22,238 nucleotides of DNA from Rhodospirillaceae bacterium (GTDB lineage: Bacteria > Pseudomonadota > Alphaproteobacteria > GCA-2731375): NCBI GenBank assembly GCA_018701215.1, contig JABIWH010000037.1:1-22238 (forward strand), read 5' to 3'. Below are positions 15,199 to 22,238 of this stretch, in pieces. Every line of letters starts with the position of its first letter. The stretch's first letter is position 1. The notes beneath the pieces were generated by a model, which worked only from the letters and a program-made list of their open reading frames with translations, did not search any database and had not been told where the DNA came from. The translations under genes and the position numbers were made by a program.

Positions 15199-16893
15199 TT
15201 AGGCAACCAAGTCCCGCAGCTCTCGGCGCAGCACCTTGCCGACGGGAGATTTGGGGATATCGTCCACGAACTGAATGCGTTTGGGCACCTTGTAATTGGT
15301 CAGCGCCTCGTGGCAATGGGCGATGACAGCTTCTTCGGTGACCGCCGCATCGTTCTTCACGATGAAGGCCATGGGCACCTCGGAAGATTTTTCGTCCGGA
15401 ATGCCGACCACGCCAACCTCGGCCACGCCGGGCAATTTGGAGATGACATCCTCGATCTCGTTCGGCGAGACGTTGAAGCCCGAGACCAGGATCATGTCCT
15501 TCTTGCGGTCAACGATCTCGAGAAAGCCGTCCTCGTCCATCACCGCGATATCGCCGGAATAGAGCCAGCCGTCCTGCAATGCCTCCGCCGTCGCATCCGG
15601 TCGGCCGAAGTAGCCTTTCATGATGGTCGGGCCCTTGAACAGTAACTCGCCGGGCGAGCCAATAGGTTGATCCACGCCCGCGTCATCGACAATGCGTACA
15701 TCCAGGCCGGGCACGGGTATGCCGACCGTGCCCAGGCGGTTTTCGCCCAACGGGTTCAGGCTCATCACGCCACAGCATTCCGTCATGCCATAGCCCTGAT
15801 AAATTTCCACGCCGGTCGCCTCTGCCCAACGTTGGGCCACGCCGCTCTGTTGCGCCGCGCCGCCCGAACCACAAAAAACTACATCCTTGACCAGATCGCG
15901 GCTGAACCAATCTGCCTCCAACAATACGGCGAACAGGGTATTGATGCCGGTGAAACGGGTAACTTTGAAATTCTCGAATGCTGTTTTGAGGTTCGAAGGC
16001 GGGCGCGGTGAAGGCACCAGGACCATATGGTCGCCGCCGCTAATTCCGAGCACGAAAATCAAGGCAAAGGCGGTGATGTGATAAAGCGGCAGTATTACCA
16101 GGGTGGTATCGCCCGCCGGGTTTTGAATTTCCTCGGCCAGGCAACTGGCCTGGGCGGCATTGGCAAGGATGCCCAAATGGCTTAATTCCGCGCCCTTGCT
16201 ACGCCCCGTGGTTCCGGAAGTATATTGGAACAGGGCAGAATCCGCGCCGGTCAGACCGGCGGTATAGGCCGCGATATCGCCGCCATTCCGCGCCCGCGCT
16301 CCGCTGGCCAGCGCATCGGCGAAATCGACATGGGCATGGGCCATATTGGGAATGGCCTTTTTCACGTGCTTTAGCACGATACCGATAATCAGTTTCTTCA
16401 TGAAGGGGAAGAAATCCAGCAGGGAAATCTTCACCACCTGCCGTACACCGGTATTGCCGACGACTTCGTCGACCTTGTCGCCGAACATATCGATGATGAC
16501 CAGTACCTTGGCCTTGGAATCGTTGAGCTGATGCTCCATCTCCGGCGCGGTATAGAGCGGGTTGATATTGGTACAAATCGCCCCGGCCAGAAAGGCGCCG
16601 GCGGCGGCAATGGTGAAATCAATGCAATTGGGCGTCATCATGGCGACGGTCTCGCCCCTTTGCAGCCCGGCGGTCTCGCGCAGATAGGCGGCGAAATCCT
16701 TCGAATGCTCCAGCCATTCGGCATAGTTCAGCGTGGTCGCCGCGCCGTTGGGCAGAACCGTCGTCATTGCCGGGCGGTTGGCGAATTCCGCACCCGCATG
16801 ATTGATCAATTCGACCAGGGTGCCATGCTCCATGGCATCCGCGTCGAAATTCTTGGCCGTTTCGCCGTAATACTTCTCCCAAGGTCGCGACAT
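15199..16893 (-). CDS. Long-chain-fatty-acid-CoA ligase (FadD-like)
   Basis: A 564-residue AMP-forming ligase that activates fatty or related carboxylic acids to CoA thioesters. Motifs: INPLYTAPEMEHQL (110-123), typical of the FadD group; P-loop YTSGTTGRSKG (224-234); LPLYHITAF (268-276); YQGYGMTECCGVMSLNP (365-381); GWLYSGDIAVMDEDGFLEIVDR (442-463 region); the SGFNVSPNEIE hinge (471-481); and the catalytic lysine in PKSPVGKVLRRELR (K553). Residues 160-180 hold a hydrophobic, basic segment that could touch the membrane. I chose ATG 16893 because a strong GGAGG stands 7 bases upstream; a more distal in-frame ATG (16962) lacks support. It is a single gene, divergent from the dehydratase operon that starts at 17043. 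Confidence 0.9.
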   Translation of the reverse strand: MSRPWEKYYGETAKNFDADAMEHGTLVELINHAGAEFANRPAMTTVLPNGAATTLNYAEWLEHSKDFAAYLRETAGLQRGETVAMMTPNCIDFTIAAAGAFLAGAICTNINPLYTAPEMEHQLNDSKAKVLVIIDMFGDKVDEVVGNTGVRQVVKISLLDFFPFMKKLIIGIVLKHVKKAIPNMAHAHVDFADALASGARARNGGDIAAYTAGLTGADSALFQYTSGTTGRSKGAELSHLGILANAAQASCLAEEIQNPAGDTTLVILPLYHITAFALIFVLGISGGDHMVLVPSPRPPSNLKTAFENFKVTRFTGINTLFAVLLEADWFSRDLVKDVVFCGSGGAAQQSGVAQRWAEATGVEIYQGYGMTECCGVMSLNPLGENRLGTVGIPVPGLDVRIVDDAGVDQPIGSPGELLFKGPTIMKGYFGRPDATAEALQDGWLYSGDIAVMDEDGFLEIVDRKKDMILVSGFNVSPNEIEDVISKLPGVAEVGVVGIPDEKSSEVPMAFIVKNDAAVTEEAVIAHCHEALTNYKVPKRIQFVDDIPKSPVGKVLRRELRDLVA

Positions 16894-17042
16894 TTTTTCG
16901 CCTCCATCCCCAAAGCCTCTTTTTATGCCCCAGACGGTATCGTGATTTGCCAAGCAAAACAATTACTACTGAAAGAAATCGCGCATATGCCCCGCCCACT
17001 TGCTAAGCTGGGTCGAGACGTAAAAACCTTGGGATCGAGCAT
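16894..17042. promoter_or_regulatory. Divergent promoter region
   Basis: This 149-base gap separates the acyl-CoA ligase (minus) from the enolase-superfamily gene (plus) and must hold promoters for both unless one is read from further away. GGAGG at 16901-16905 (minus strand) is the ligase ribosome site. Clear -35/-10 pairs could not be picked out. Confidence 0.4.
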
Positions 17043-18218
17043 ATGAAAATCACCGGCTGTGAAGTCCTGCACTGTGGTGCGGGTTGGCGTAATTTTTCTT
17101 TCCTGAAACTGCAGACCGACGACGGCATTACCGGTATCTCGGAATATAACGAGAGCTATGGCTCGAAGGGCCTTTCCGCCGTGATCGAGGCTCTAGTGGA
17201 AACCCAGATCGGGCAGAATCCCTGCAATCACGAGGCCATTTCGCAGCAACTCTACGCCATGACGCGCCAGGCACCGGGCGGCATCAATCAACAAGCCATG
17301 GCAGCCATCGAAAATGCCATGATGGACATCAAGGGCAAGGCCCTGGGCGTGCCGGTCTATGATCTGCTGGGCGGGGCGGTACGCGACCGCATGAAGTTGT
17401 ATTGGTCCCATTGCGGCACCTATCTGATGAACCCCGTGGCATCGAAAGCCATCGGTCAACCACAGTTAAAAAATCTGGATGACTTGGTCGCCCTGGGCGC
17501 GCGGGTGCGGGAGAGCGGCTATACCGGCCTCAAGACCAATATCTTCCGCTTTGGCGAGACGCCGCCTCTGCATATGCCGGGCTTTGGCCGCGGACCGGGC
17601 GGTCCCGAATTGAATGTGGAAAAACACATCATCCGCGATTTGCGGGCGCAATTGGAGGCCCTGCGCGAAGGCGCCGGCCCCGACATGGGCATCCACCTGG
17701 ATATCAATTTCAACTGCAAGACCGAGGGCTATCTGCAAATGACCCGGGCACTGGACGATCTGGGCCTGACCTGGTTCGAGATCGATCTGTATGACCCGGA
17801 AGCCCTGCGTCATATCCGCAATTCCGTGCAGACCCCCATTGCATCGTGCGAAAGCCTGTTCCGTCTGCGCGAATTCCGGCCCTTCTTTGAAAATCACTCA
17901 ATGGACGTGGCCATTATCGATCTGCCCTGGAACGGTATTTTCCATTCCATGAAGATCGCGGCCATGGCCGAGGCCTACGAGATCAACGTGGCGCCGCATA
18001 ATTTCTACGGCCATCTGTCATCCATCATGTCAGCCCATATGTGCGCCGCCGTGCCCAACTTCCGCATCATGGAAATCGATGTGGATGATGTGCCCTGGAA
18101 GGACGATATCGTTACCTATGTGCCGGAGATTGAGGATGGCTATCTGAAGCTGCCAAAAGGTCCCGGCTGGGGCACGGAATTGAACGAAGACGTCATCCGC
18201 GCGCATCCTCCCATCTAA
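17043..18218 (+). CDS. Mandelate racemase/muconate lactonizing enzyme family protein
   Basis: A 391-residue enolase-superfamily enzyme of the kind that abstracts a proton alpha to a carboxylate, giving dehydration, racemisation or cycloisomerisation. The N-terminal cap (1-115) ends in IENAMMDIKGKALGVPVYDLLGG (89-111). The barrel holds the likely metal ligands D220 (IHLDINFN), E246 (WFEIDLYD) and E270 (IASCESL). General-base candidates are K164 (GLKTN) and H319 in VAPHNFYGH, with a second histidine at 324. The APHN histidine and the DxN pattern at 220-222 fit acid-sugar dehydratases best (inference). Another possible role is a racemase. Length is normal. The gene starts an operon: a PanE-like reductase follows 15 bases later, which suits handling of a 2-keto acid product. 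Confidence 0.88.
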   Translation: MKITGCEVLHCGAGWRNFSFLKLQTDDGITGISEYNESYGSKGLSAVIEALVETQIGQNPCNHEAISQQLYAMTRQAPGGINQQAMAAIENAMMDIKGKALGVPVYDLLGGAVRDRMKLYWSHCGTYLMNPVASKAIGQPQLKNLDDLVALGARVRESGYTGLKTNIFRFGETPPLHMPGFGRGPGGPELNVEKHIIRDLRAQLEALREGAGPDMGIHLDINFNCKTEGYLQMTRALDDLGLTWFEIDLYDPEALRHIRNSVQTPIASCESLFRLREFRPFFENHSMDVAIIDLPWNGIFHSMKIAAMAEAYEINVAPHNFYGHLSSIMSAHMCAAVPNFRIMEIDVDDVPWKDDIVTYVPEIEDGYLKLPKGPGWGTELNEDVIRAHPPI

Positions 18219-18233
18219 AGATCGGATCCGAGA

Positions 18234-19193
18234 ATGAGATTTGTCGTACTGGGCGCGGGCGCCCTGGGCACGGTCATCGCGGCCTATCTGGCCCGCGCCG
18301 GCGAGGATGTCGCCCTGATCGCGCGCGGCGCCAGGGCCGAGCAGCTGGCCAGGGACGGCGTCACCATCACCGGTCTGGGAGATTTCACGGTCGATATCGA
18401 AATCGTCGAACACCCCGATACGCTGGCTGCGGCGGACGTGCTGATCCTGGCGACCAAGACCTATGACACCGCCGCCGCCATCGATGCCGTGCGCCATATG
18501 AAGCTGGGCAGTGTTTTCTCGATCCAAAACGGCGTGATGAAAAACGCGCAACTGGCCGAAGCTTTCGGCCAAGATACGGTGCTGGGCGCTATCGGTATGC
18601 TGGGCGGCGCAGTCGAAGCCAGCGGCGCAGCCAATTTCATGATGGACAACCCGATAATCGTCGGTGAACTGTCCGGCGCAAGCAGCGCCAGGGTTGATGC
18701 CATCGTCAAGGCCCTGCAGGATGCCAAGTTATCGGCGGCCGCCTCCAATGCCATTCTGACCGAGGAGTGGACGAAATTCGTCGGTTGGCTGGGTCTGTCC
18801 GGGCTGGCGGTTCTGACCCGGCAGGAAAGCTGGAAATTCATGGCAGATGAGGACGGTGCCCGTATGGTCGCCCGCATCATGCAAGAGACGGCACAATTGC
18901 CGCAACACATGGGCATTCCGTTAAAAACCGGCCCGCTGTTCACGTTTGACGCGATATCGTCCAAGGATCAGGACGCGCTTGTCGCATTCCTGCGCCGACG
19001 CGGCGAGGCGCAAAGCACGACGGCGCCCAATTTTCGCCAATCCATGCTGCAGGACGTGGACAAGGGCAAACAGTTCGAGGTCGAGGAAACCTTTGGTTAC
19101 GTCGTCCGCAAGGCCGAGGAGCTTGGCCTGTCCGTACCCACGGTGGAAACCTGCTACCGCATTCTGGCCGGGCTTAACCGCATGCTGCAATGA
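18234..19193 (+). CDS. 2-dehydropantoate 2-reductase family protein (PanE/ApbA-like)
   Basis: A 319-residue NAD(P)H-dependent ketoacid reductase. The N-terminal dinucleotide motif is MRFVVLGAGALGTVIAAYLA (1-20). ILATKTYD (71-78) has the family lysine K75, SIQNGV (96-101) has the conserved asparagine N99, and EEWTKFVGWLGLSGLAVLT (177-195) has the probable catalytic K181. SMLQDVDKGKQFEVEETFG (270-288) is the substrate-closing segment, in which the usual N-G is F-G. True PanE reduces ketopantoate for coenzyme A synthesis. Here the operon context (an enolase-superfamily enzyme 15 bases upstream) and the divergent C-terminal motif suggest a catabolic 2-ketoacid reductase instead, so no panE symbol is given. 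The stop overlaps the next gene by ATGA. Confidence 0.88.
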   Translation: MRFVVLGAGALGTVIAAYLARAGEDVALIARGARAEQLARDGVTITGLGDFTVDIEIVEHPDTLAAADVLILATKTYDTAAAIDAVRHMKLGSVFSIQNGVMKNAQLAEAFGQDTVLGAIGMLGGAVEASGAANFMMDNPIIVGELSGASSARVDAIVKALQDAKLSAAASNAILTEEWTKFVGWLGLSGLAVLTRQESWKFMADEDGARMVARIMQETAQLPQHMGIPLKTGPLFTFDAISSKDQDALVAFLRRRGEAQSTTAPNFRQSMLQDVDKGKQFEVEETFGYVVRKAEELGLSVPTVETCYRILAGLNRMLQ

Positions 19194-19534
19194 CGGCATT
19201 CCAGCAACAACTTGAGACCATTGTGGCCGAGGCCGGCATTTCCGAACGCTACCAAATTACTTACAAATCCGTCTTCGGGGCCATTGCTGCCTATGCGGAT
19301 GAGCGGATTTTTCTGATCTGTGGCAAATTCGGCATGGCCGCGAAATTGCCAGGTGAGACCTGTCAGACCCTCATGGATAAGGGCATCGGCGCACCGCTAA
19401 AATATTTCGAAAAGGGTCATGTAAAGCGGAATTATGTGGTGTTGCGGGACGATCTGCTGAAAAATACGAACCGCATGCGCGAATTGCTCGGGGAAAGTGC
19501 GGCTTTCGTGCAGAACGCAAACGGGAAATCATAA
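19190..19534 (+). CDS. TfoX N-terminal-domain family protein
   Basis: A 114-residue small protein resembling the N-terminal domain of TfoX/Sxy. The pattern is KSVFGAIAAYADERIFLIC (26-44), where most members have a MFGG-type motif, then KFGMAAKLP, the helix TCQTLMDKGIGAPLKYFEK, and the closing strand KRNYVVLRDDLL (79-90). There is no C-terminal helical domain as in full competence regulators, so a role in competence should not be assumed; stand-alone members have no settled function. The ATG overlaps the reductase stop by 4 bases, so it is translationally coupled, and a hydrolase gene follows 19 bases after its stop. Confidence 0.78.
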   Translation: MTAFQQQLETIVAEAGISERYQITYKSVFGAIAAYADERIFLICGKFGMAAKLPGETCQTLMDKGIGAPLKYFEKGHVKRNYVVLRDDLLKNTNRMRELLGESAAFVQNANGKS

Positions 19535-19553
19535 ATTCGGAAAGGACACGCCA

Positions 19554-20315
19554 ATGCCATACCTGGAACGAGATAATGATGTCCGCATCTATTTCGAGGA
19601 TAGCGGCGGCAGCGGCCTGCCGATCCTGCTGGCGCATGGCTTCGGCGCCGCCACGGGCATGTGGGACGGCCAGGTCGCGGCCTTCTCGGATCGCTATCGG
19701 CTGATCCGCTGGGATATGCGCGGCCATGGCAGAACCGAATGTCCGGAGGATTTAGGCCACTTCAGCCAGGATGCTACGGCGGATGATATGCGAGGCATCC
19801 TGGATCATCTAAATATCGAGAAAGCCGTCATCGGCGGGCACTCCCTGGGCGGATTCATGACCCTGGCCTTCAACGTGCGTTACCCGGAACGGGTCGCGGC
19901 GTTGATCCTGCAGGGTTGCGGGCCGGGCTATCGCAGCGACAAGGCGCGGCTGGCCTGGAACGAGAGGGCGGAAAGCCGGGCCAGATCATTGGAAGACGGC
20001 GGCCTTGCTGCCCTGGGCGGCACTGGCGAGGTTGGCGCGTCCGTTCAAGGCACGGCGCAGGGCCTGGCATTGGCGGCGCGCGGTATCTTGAGCCAGGTCG
20101 ATGCCCGCGTTATCGACAGCCTGACCGGCATCACCGTACCGACGCTGATCATCATCGGCGATGGTGATAGCAATTACCTGCAAGGTTCCGACTATATGGC
20201 CGCCCGCATTCCCGGCGCCGTCAACGTCCTGGTCACCGACGCCACCCATGGCGTCAACATCGACCAGCCCGAGGCGGTGAACAAAGCGTTGGATGAATTT
20301 CTGGCCGGCTTGTAG
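19554..20315 (+). CDS. Alpha/beta hydrolase
   Basis: A 253-residue alpha/beta-fold hydrolase. It has the oxyanion strand ILLAHGFGAATGMWDGQV (24-41), the WDMRGHGRTECPED turn (53-66), the nucleophile elbow GGHSLGG (94-100, S97), the acid in IIIGDGDSNYL (D205) and the catalytic histidine in DATHGVNIDQPE (H232). The GHGRT and GHSLGG forms resemble 3-oxoadipate enol-lactonase and related esterases or lactonases, but the substrate is not fixed. Start 19554 is chosen because AAGGA lies 8 bases upstream; an earlier in-frame ATG (19497) would lie inside the TfoX-like gene. It is the last gene of the operon that begins at 17043. A lactonase role would fit acid-sugar degradation (inference). Confidence 0.88.
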   Translation: MPYLERDNDVRIYFEDSGGSGLPILLAHGFGAATGMWDGQVAAFSDRYRLIRWDMRGHGRTECPEDLGHFSQDATADDMRGILDHLNIEKAVIGGHSLGGFMTLAFNVRYPERVAALILQGCGPGYRSDKARLAWNERAESRARSLEDGGLAALGGTGEVGASVQGTAQGLALAARGILSQVDARVIDSLTGITVPTLIIIGDGDSNYLQGSDYMAARIPGAVNVLVTDATHGVNIDQPEAVNKALDEFLAGL

Positions 20316-20322
20316 CGCTATC

Positions 20323-20406
20323 TCAACCCGTCAGAATGATCACGACAATGGCGACCATGATCAGCGCAATGCTGGCGAAGATAAAAGTCCGCTCCATCTG
20401 CCTCAT
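20323..20406 (-). CDS. Possible 27-residue single-span membrane peptide
   Basis: The minus-strand ATG at 20406 opens 27 codons ending at TGA 20323-20325. The product is a short charged head (MRQMERT) followed by a near-perfect transmembrane helix (FIFASIALIMVAIVVIILTG). An internal ATG at 20397 is an alternative start. Ribosome sites are poor: GAGG is only 3 bases from the second ATG. Head-charge-plus-helix is the form of many real bacterial small membrane proteins, but such short frames also arise by chance. It is tail to tail with the hydrolase gene. Confidence 0.3.
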   Translation of the reverse strand: MRQMERTFIFASIALIMVAIVVIILTG

Positions 20407-20452
20407 GGCAGAGGGAACTCAACCTATACCACCTTGTAGCGTTGCTATATCG

Positions 20453-20470
20453 TCGATCGAAATTGATCGA
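20453..20470. repeat. Short dyad TCGATC-N6-GATCGA
   Basis: A perfect 6-bp inverted repeat with a 6-base centre (GAAATT), 59 bases before the oxygenase start. A further GATC follows at 20477-20480. The size and spacing suit a dimeric regulator of the oxygenase gene, but the arms are short. Confidence 0.3.
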
Positions 20471-20529
20471 TGAGACGATCGCCGGAGATGGCGGCCAATA
20501 CGACGAAATAGGGAAAGGCAACTGTCACC

Positions 20530-21519
20530 ATGTCAGACATCCACGCGGTCCCGCCCACAGCAACAACCGTGCCGGTCATCGACATGGCTCCGCTTTTAGA
20601 AAATGGCGACGTTGCCGATCTAGTGGCGGAAATCCGTATGGCCTGCGAACAGGTCGGCTTTTTCTACGTTAAGAATCACGGTATTCCGGCGGCCACAATA
20701 ACGGCGGTGATTGATGCCTCGCAACGGTTCTTCGAGCAACCGCCGGAGACACGGATGAAAACCGTGAAAAACGAATTCCACCGCGGCTACCTGCCCATTG
20801 GAACGACGCAGTTTCCGGGGCGGAGTCCCGACTTGAAAGACAGTTTCGACATTGGCGTAGATCTTCCACTGGACGACCCTGACGTGATCTCCAGTTTGCC
20901 GTTGCACGGCCCAAATCAGTGGCCGGACCTGACGGATTTCCGTAAACCTGCCGAGGATTACTTTTCTGCGGTGCATGGATTTGGCATGCGCCTGCTTGAG
21001 GCCCTGGCGCTTAGTTTACAACTGGCTCCCGACTTCTTCGTACGCCACTACGAAAAGCCAACCATACTGATGCGATTGATGCACTACCCGCCGCAAGACC
21101 AAGCATCGGACGAAGGTTCTATTGGCGCCACCGCGCATACGGATTTTGGCTTGGCAACGGTGCTATATCAGGACCCGTCCGGCGGGCTTGAGTTGCAATT
21201 GCCTGACGGGAACTGGATATCAGCCCCGTTCATTGCCGACACCTTGGTCGTCAACCTTGGGCAGCTGATGTGCCGGTGGACAAACGATGTCTATCGCGCC
21301 GCGCTGCACCGGGTTGTCAATCGACGCTCACAAGACAGATTTTCGATACCGTTTTTCTTTAATCCCGATCATCATGCACCCGTCGAATGCATTGCATCCT
21401 GCCAAAGCCCAGAACGACCACCGCGTTACCCACCTGTACGCGCGGGCGAATACATCTCCCAACTAGTGCAAAAGAACCAGGACTATCAGCCCACAGGCGC
21501 CACCGACCGTCGAGGCTAA
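20530..21519 (+). CDS. 2-oxoglutarate/Fe(II)-dependent dioxygenase, isopenicillin N synthase-like
   Basis: A 329-residue non-heme iron oxygenase. The N-terminal DIOX_N-type region has VPVIDMAPLL (14-23) and ACEQVGFFYVKNHGIP (38-53). The jelly-roll core holds the iron triad H203 and D205 (ATAHTDFGLATVLYQD) and H260 (YRAALHRVVN), with the 2-oxoglutarate clamp RFSIPFF (R270, S272). LMRLMHYPPQ (180-189) is the usual strand before the triad. Members hydroxylate, desaturate or cyclise small molecules; bacterial ones of this form often act on amino acids, purines or xenobiotics, and the substrate here is open. The ribosome site is weak (AAGG about 12 bases upstream). The gene stands alone after a 214-base gap, behind the dyad at 20453. 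Confidence 0.9.
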   Translation: MSDIHAVPPTATTVPVIDMAPLLENGDVADLVAEIRMACEQVGFFYVKNHGIPAATITAVIDASQRFFEQPPETRMKTVKNEFHRGYLPIGTTQFPGRSPDLKDSFDIGVDLPLDDPDVISSLPLHGPNQWPDLTDFRKPAEDYFSAVHGFGMRLLEALALSLQLAPDFFVRHYEKPTILMRLMHYPPQDQASDEGSIGATAHTDFGLATVLYQDPSGGLELQLPDGNWISAPFIADTLVVNLGQLMCRWTNDVYRAALHRVVNRRSQDRFSIPFFFNPDHHAPVECIASCQSPERPPRYPPVRAGEYISQLVQKNQDYQPTGATDRRG

Positions 21520-21547
21520 TTCGCGCGCCAAAGATACCTGGCGAATT
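21518..21547 (+). terminator. Stem-loop at the end of the oxygenase gene
   Basis: AATTCGC (21518-21524) and GCGAATT (21541-21547) form a perfect 7-bp inverted repeat with a 16-base loop, beginning in the stop codon. There is no T run, so it is a weak terminator or an mRNA-end hairpin. Confidence 0.35.
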
Positions 21548-21931
21548 ACCGCACGTATGCCGGTACCAATGCGACCTAATGGTAGCTGCTGAATAGCTTA
21601 GTTTCTCGGCGCAGTCTGCGCAGGGTCATCTTCAACGGTCTCAAATTATTGACCTAGGCTCGAAACCGGGCGCGCAGCGGAGATCAGCTAAGGCTGGCCA
21701 AAGCTTAAAATGTGCCATAAATCGACCGTTAGGGCTCCCTAATATACAGTACCTAGATGCCGTCGGGTGCATCAGTAGCGACGAGGATTGATCACGGTTT
21801 ATTTGCGCGTCCCGTACCGTCATTGACGTTTTCAATAGTTGTATTCTAACTTACCTTTTCAGATGGCGTGCACAGGAGATGTCGGTTGCTTCAAGGCGTA
21901 TGGGAATTTCAATTTGGATTGTTGATGAAAT
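21548..21931. other. Lower-GC intergenic region upstream of the SnoaL-like gene
   Basis: No convincing long gene in this stretch; base composition is visibly more AT-rich than the rest of the window. A small hairpin, GCGCA-GTC-TGCGC, lies at 21609-21621. A weak promoter candidate is TTGACG at 21823-21828 with TCTAAC at 21845-21850 (16-base spacer). AGGAG at 21874-21878 directly abuts an 18-codon frame (21879-21935) whose stop overlaps the next start codon. Confidence 0.4.
21823..21850 (+). promoter_or_regulatory. Weak sigma-70-type promoter candidate
   Basis: TTGACG (5 of 6) and TCTAAC (4 of 6), 16 bases apart, about 80 bases before the SnoaL-like start. The surrounding AT-rich sequence supports a promoter here, but the -10 is poor. 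Confidence 0.3.
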
Positions 21932-21935
21932 ATGA
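21879..21935 (+). CDS. Possible 18-residue leader peptide coupled to the next gene
   Basis: The ATG at 21879 opens 18 codons (MSVASRRMGISIWIVDEI) to a TGA at 21933-21935 that overlaps the start of the SnoaL-like gene as ATGA. AGGAG touches the ATG with no spacing, which is unfavourable, and an inner in-frame ATG at 21900 exists. It could be a translational-coupling leader, since the following gene lacks its own ribosome site. Chance remains likely. Confidence 0.25.
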   Translation: MSVASRRMGISIWIVDEI

Positions 21936-22238
21936 CCTTAGCAAAAAAGGATCAAATCAGAGCATTGTTGAAAAGCATTGAAACCGGGGATCCTGGGCCG
22001 GTTGCTGTCGTCAATGAAGACAAATACATTCAGCACAATCCGCAAACCCACGAAGGGAGCGAAGGGTTGGCTGTCCTGTTCCAACGGCTTTCAAAAACCT
22101 CTCCCAGGGTAAACATTGTGCGCGCCTTCGAGGATGGTGATTTTGTCTTCGCGCATACCGAATACGATTTCTCGCGCAGGAATGTTGGTTTTGAGGTGTT
22201 CCGCTTCGATAACGGTCGGGCGGTGGAACACTGGGATA
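21932..22238 (+). CDS. SnoaL-like/NTF2-fold family protein (partial, 3' end beyond window)
   Basis: An open frame of 102 codons from ATG 21932 to the window end. The pattern fits the SnoaL-like group of the NTF2 fold: an N-terminal helix (KKDQIRALLKSIETGD), then DKYIQHNPQTHEGSEGLAVLF (core at residues 33-53), GDFVFAHTEY (75-84), FEVFRFDNGRAVEHWD (start of the final strands). The H-N-P and E-H-W-D signatures are typical. Such proteins include small-molecule cyclases, isomerases and many members of unknown function. No ribosome site is obvious before the ATG; coupling to a short upstream frame is possible. Codon use is more AT-rich than in the other genes of the window, which may mark a different origin. 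Confidence 0.75.
   Translation, partial: MTLAKKDQIRALLKSIETGDPGPVAVVNEDKYIQHNPQTHEGSEGLAVLFQRLSKTSPRVNIVRAFEDGDFVFAHTEYDFSRRNVGFEVFRFDNGRAVEHWD

Noticed and set aside
16894..16962. N-terminal 23-residue extension of the FadD-like ligase
   Set aside because: A strong GGAGG sits within the extension at the correct distance from ATG 16893.
20318..20521. 67-codon minus-strand frame between the hydrolase and oxygenase genes
   Set aside because: Composition is unlike a protein and it has no ribosome site; a different frame in the same place gives the more plausible short membrane peptide.
21641..21835. 64-codon minus-strand frame in the right-hand gap
   Set aside because: No family-like pattern, no ribosome site, and it lies in AT-rich non-coding-like DNA.

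Overview
The window looks like a chromosomal piece of a GC-rich alphaproteobacterium, probably Rhodospirillales-like and free-living. I infer this from the base composition, the dense catabolic gene clusters, the style of the PAS protein, and a CtrA-type TTAA-N7-TTAA site. No rRNA, tRNA, CRISPR array, insertion sequence or phage gene was seen.

Layout. (1) 2-166: 3' end of an unidentified gene. (2) 225-3534 (+): a tricarballylate-dehydrogenase-like flavoprotein (TcuA type), a 3-hydroxyisobutyrate-dehydrogenase-family reductase, and an enoyl-CoA hydratase broken by an apparent 1-base deletion in a G run. This looks like a carboxylate-degradation operon. (3) 3893-4471 (+): a PAS-type protein behind a good sigma-54 promoter match. 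(4) 4557-7966 (+): overlapping selA and selB, the selenocysteine insertion genes, with no selC or selD in view. (5) 7967-8455: an intergenic stretch with DnaA-box-like sites and a CtrA-like site, ending in a 58-codon ORF. (6) 8487-12669 (-): an operon read as amidohydrolase (D-aminoacylase type), then a DUF1932-type dehydrogenase, then an acyl-CoA synthetase. (7) 12966-15185 (+): a membrane hybrid histidine kinase, preceded by a 13-bp inverted repeat. (8) 15199-16893 (-): a FadD-like long-chain acyl-CoA ligase, tail to tail with the kinase. (9) 17043-20315 (+): an operon of an enolase-superfamily dehydratase/racemase, a PanE-like ketoacid reductase, a TfoX-N-domain protein and an alpha/beta hydrolase. 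(10) 20530-21519 (+): a 2-oxoglutarate/Fe(II) oxygenase. (11) A 412-base lower-GC gap, then the start of a SnoaL/NTF2-fold gene cut by the window end.

Most of the window is catabolism of organic acids and acyl compounds. It offers flavin-dependent desaturation, hydration, beta-hydroxyacid oxidation, deacylation, CoA activation, acid-sugar-type dehydration and 2-ketoacid reduction. Substrates cannot be fixed from sequence alone. The selAB pair is housekeeping for selenoprotein synthesis and is not obviously tied to its neighbours. The points most worth a second look are the DnaA/CtrA-like site cluster with its small ORF, the sigma-54/PAS unit, the frameshifted hydratase, the arginine-bearing variant reductase, and the unassigned amidohydrolase-dehydrogenase-ligase operon.
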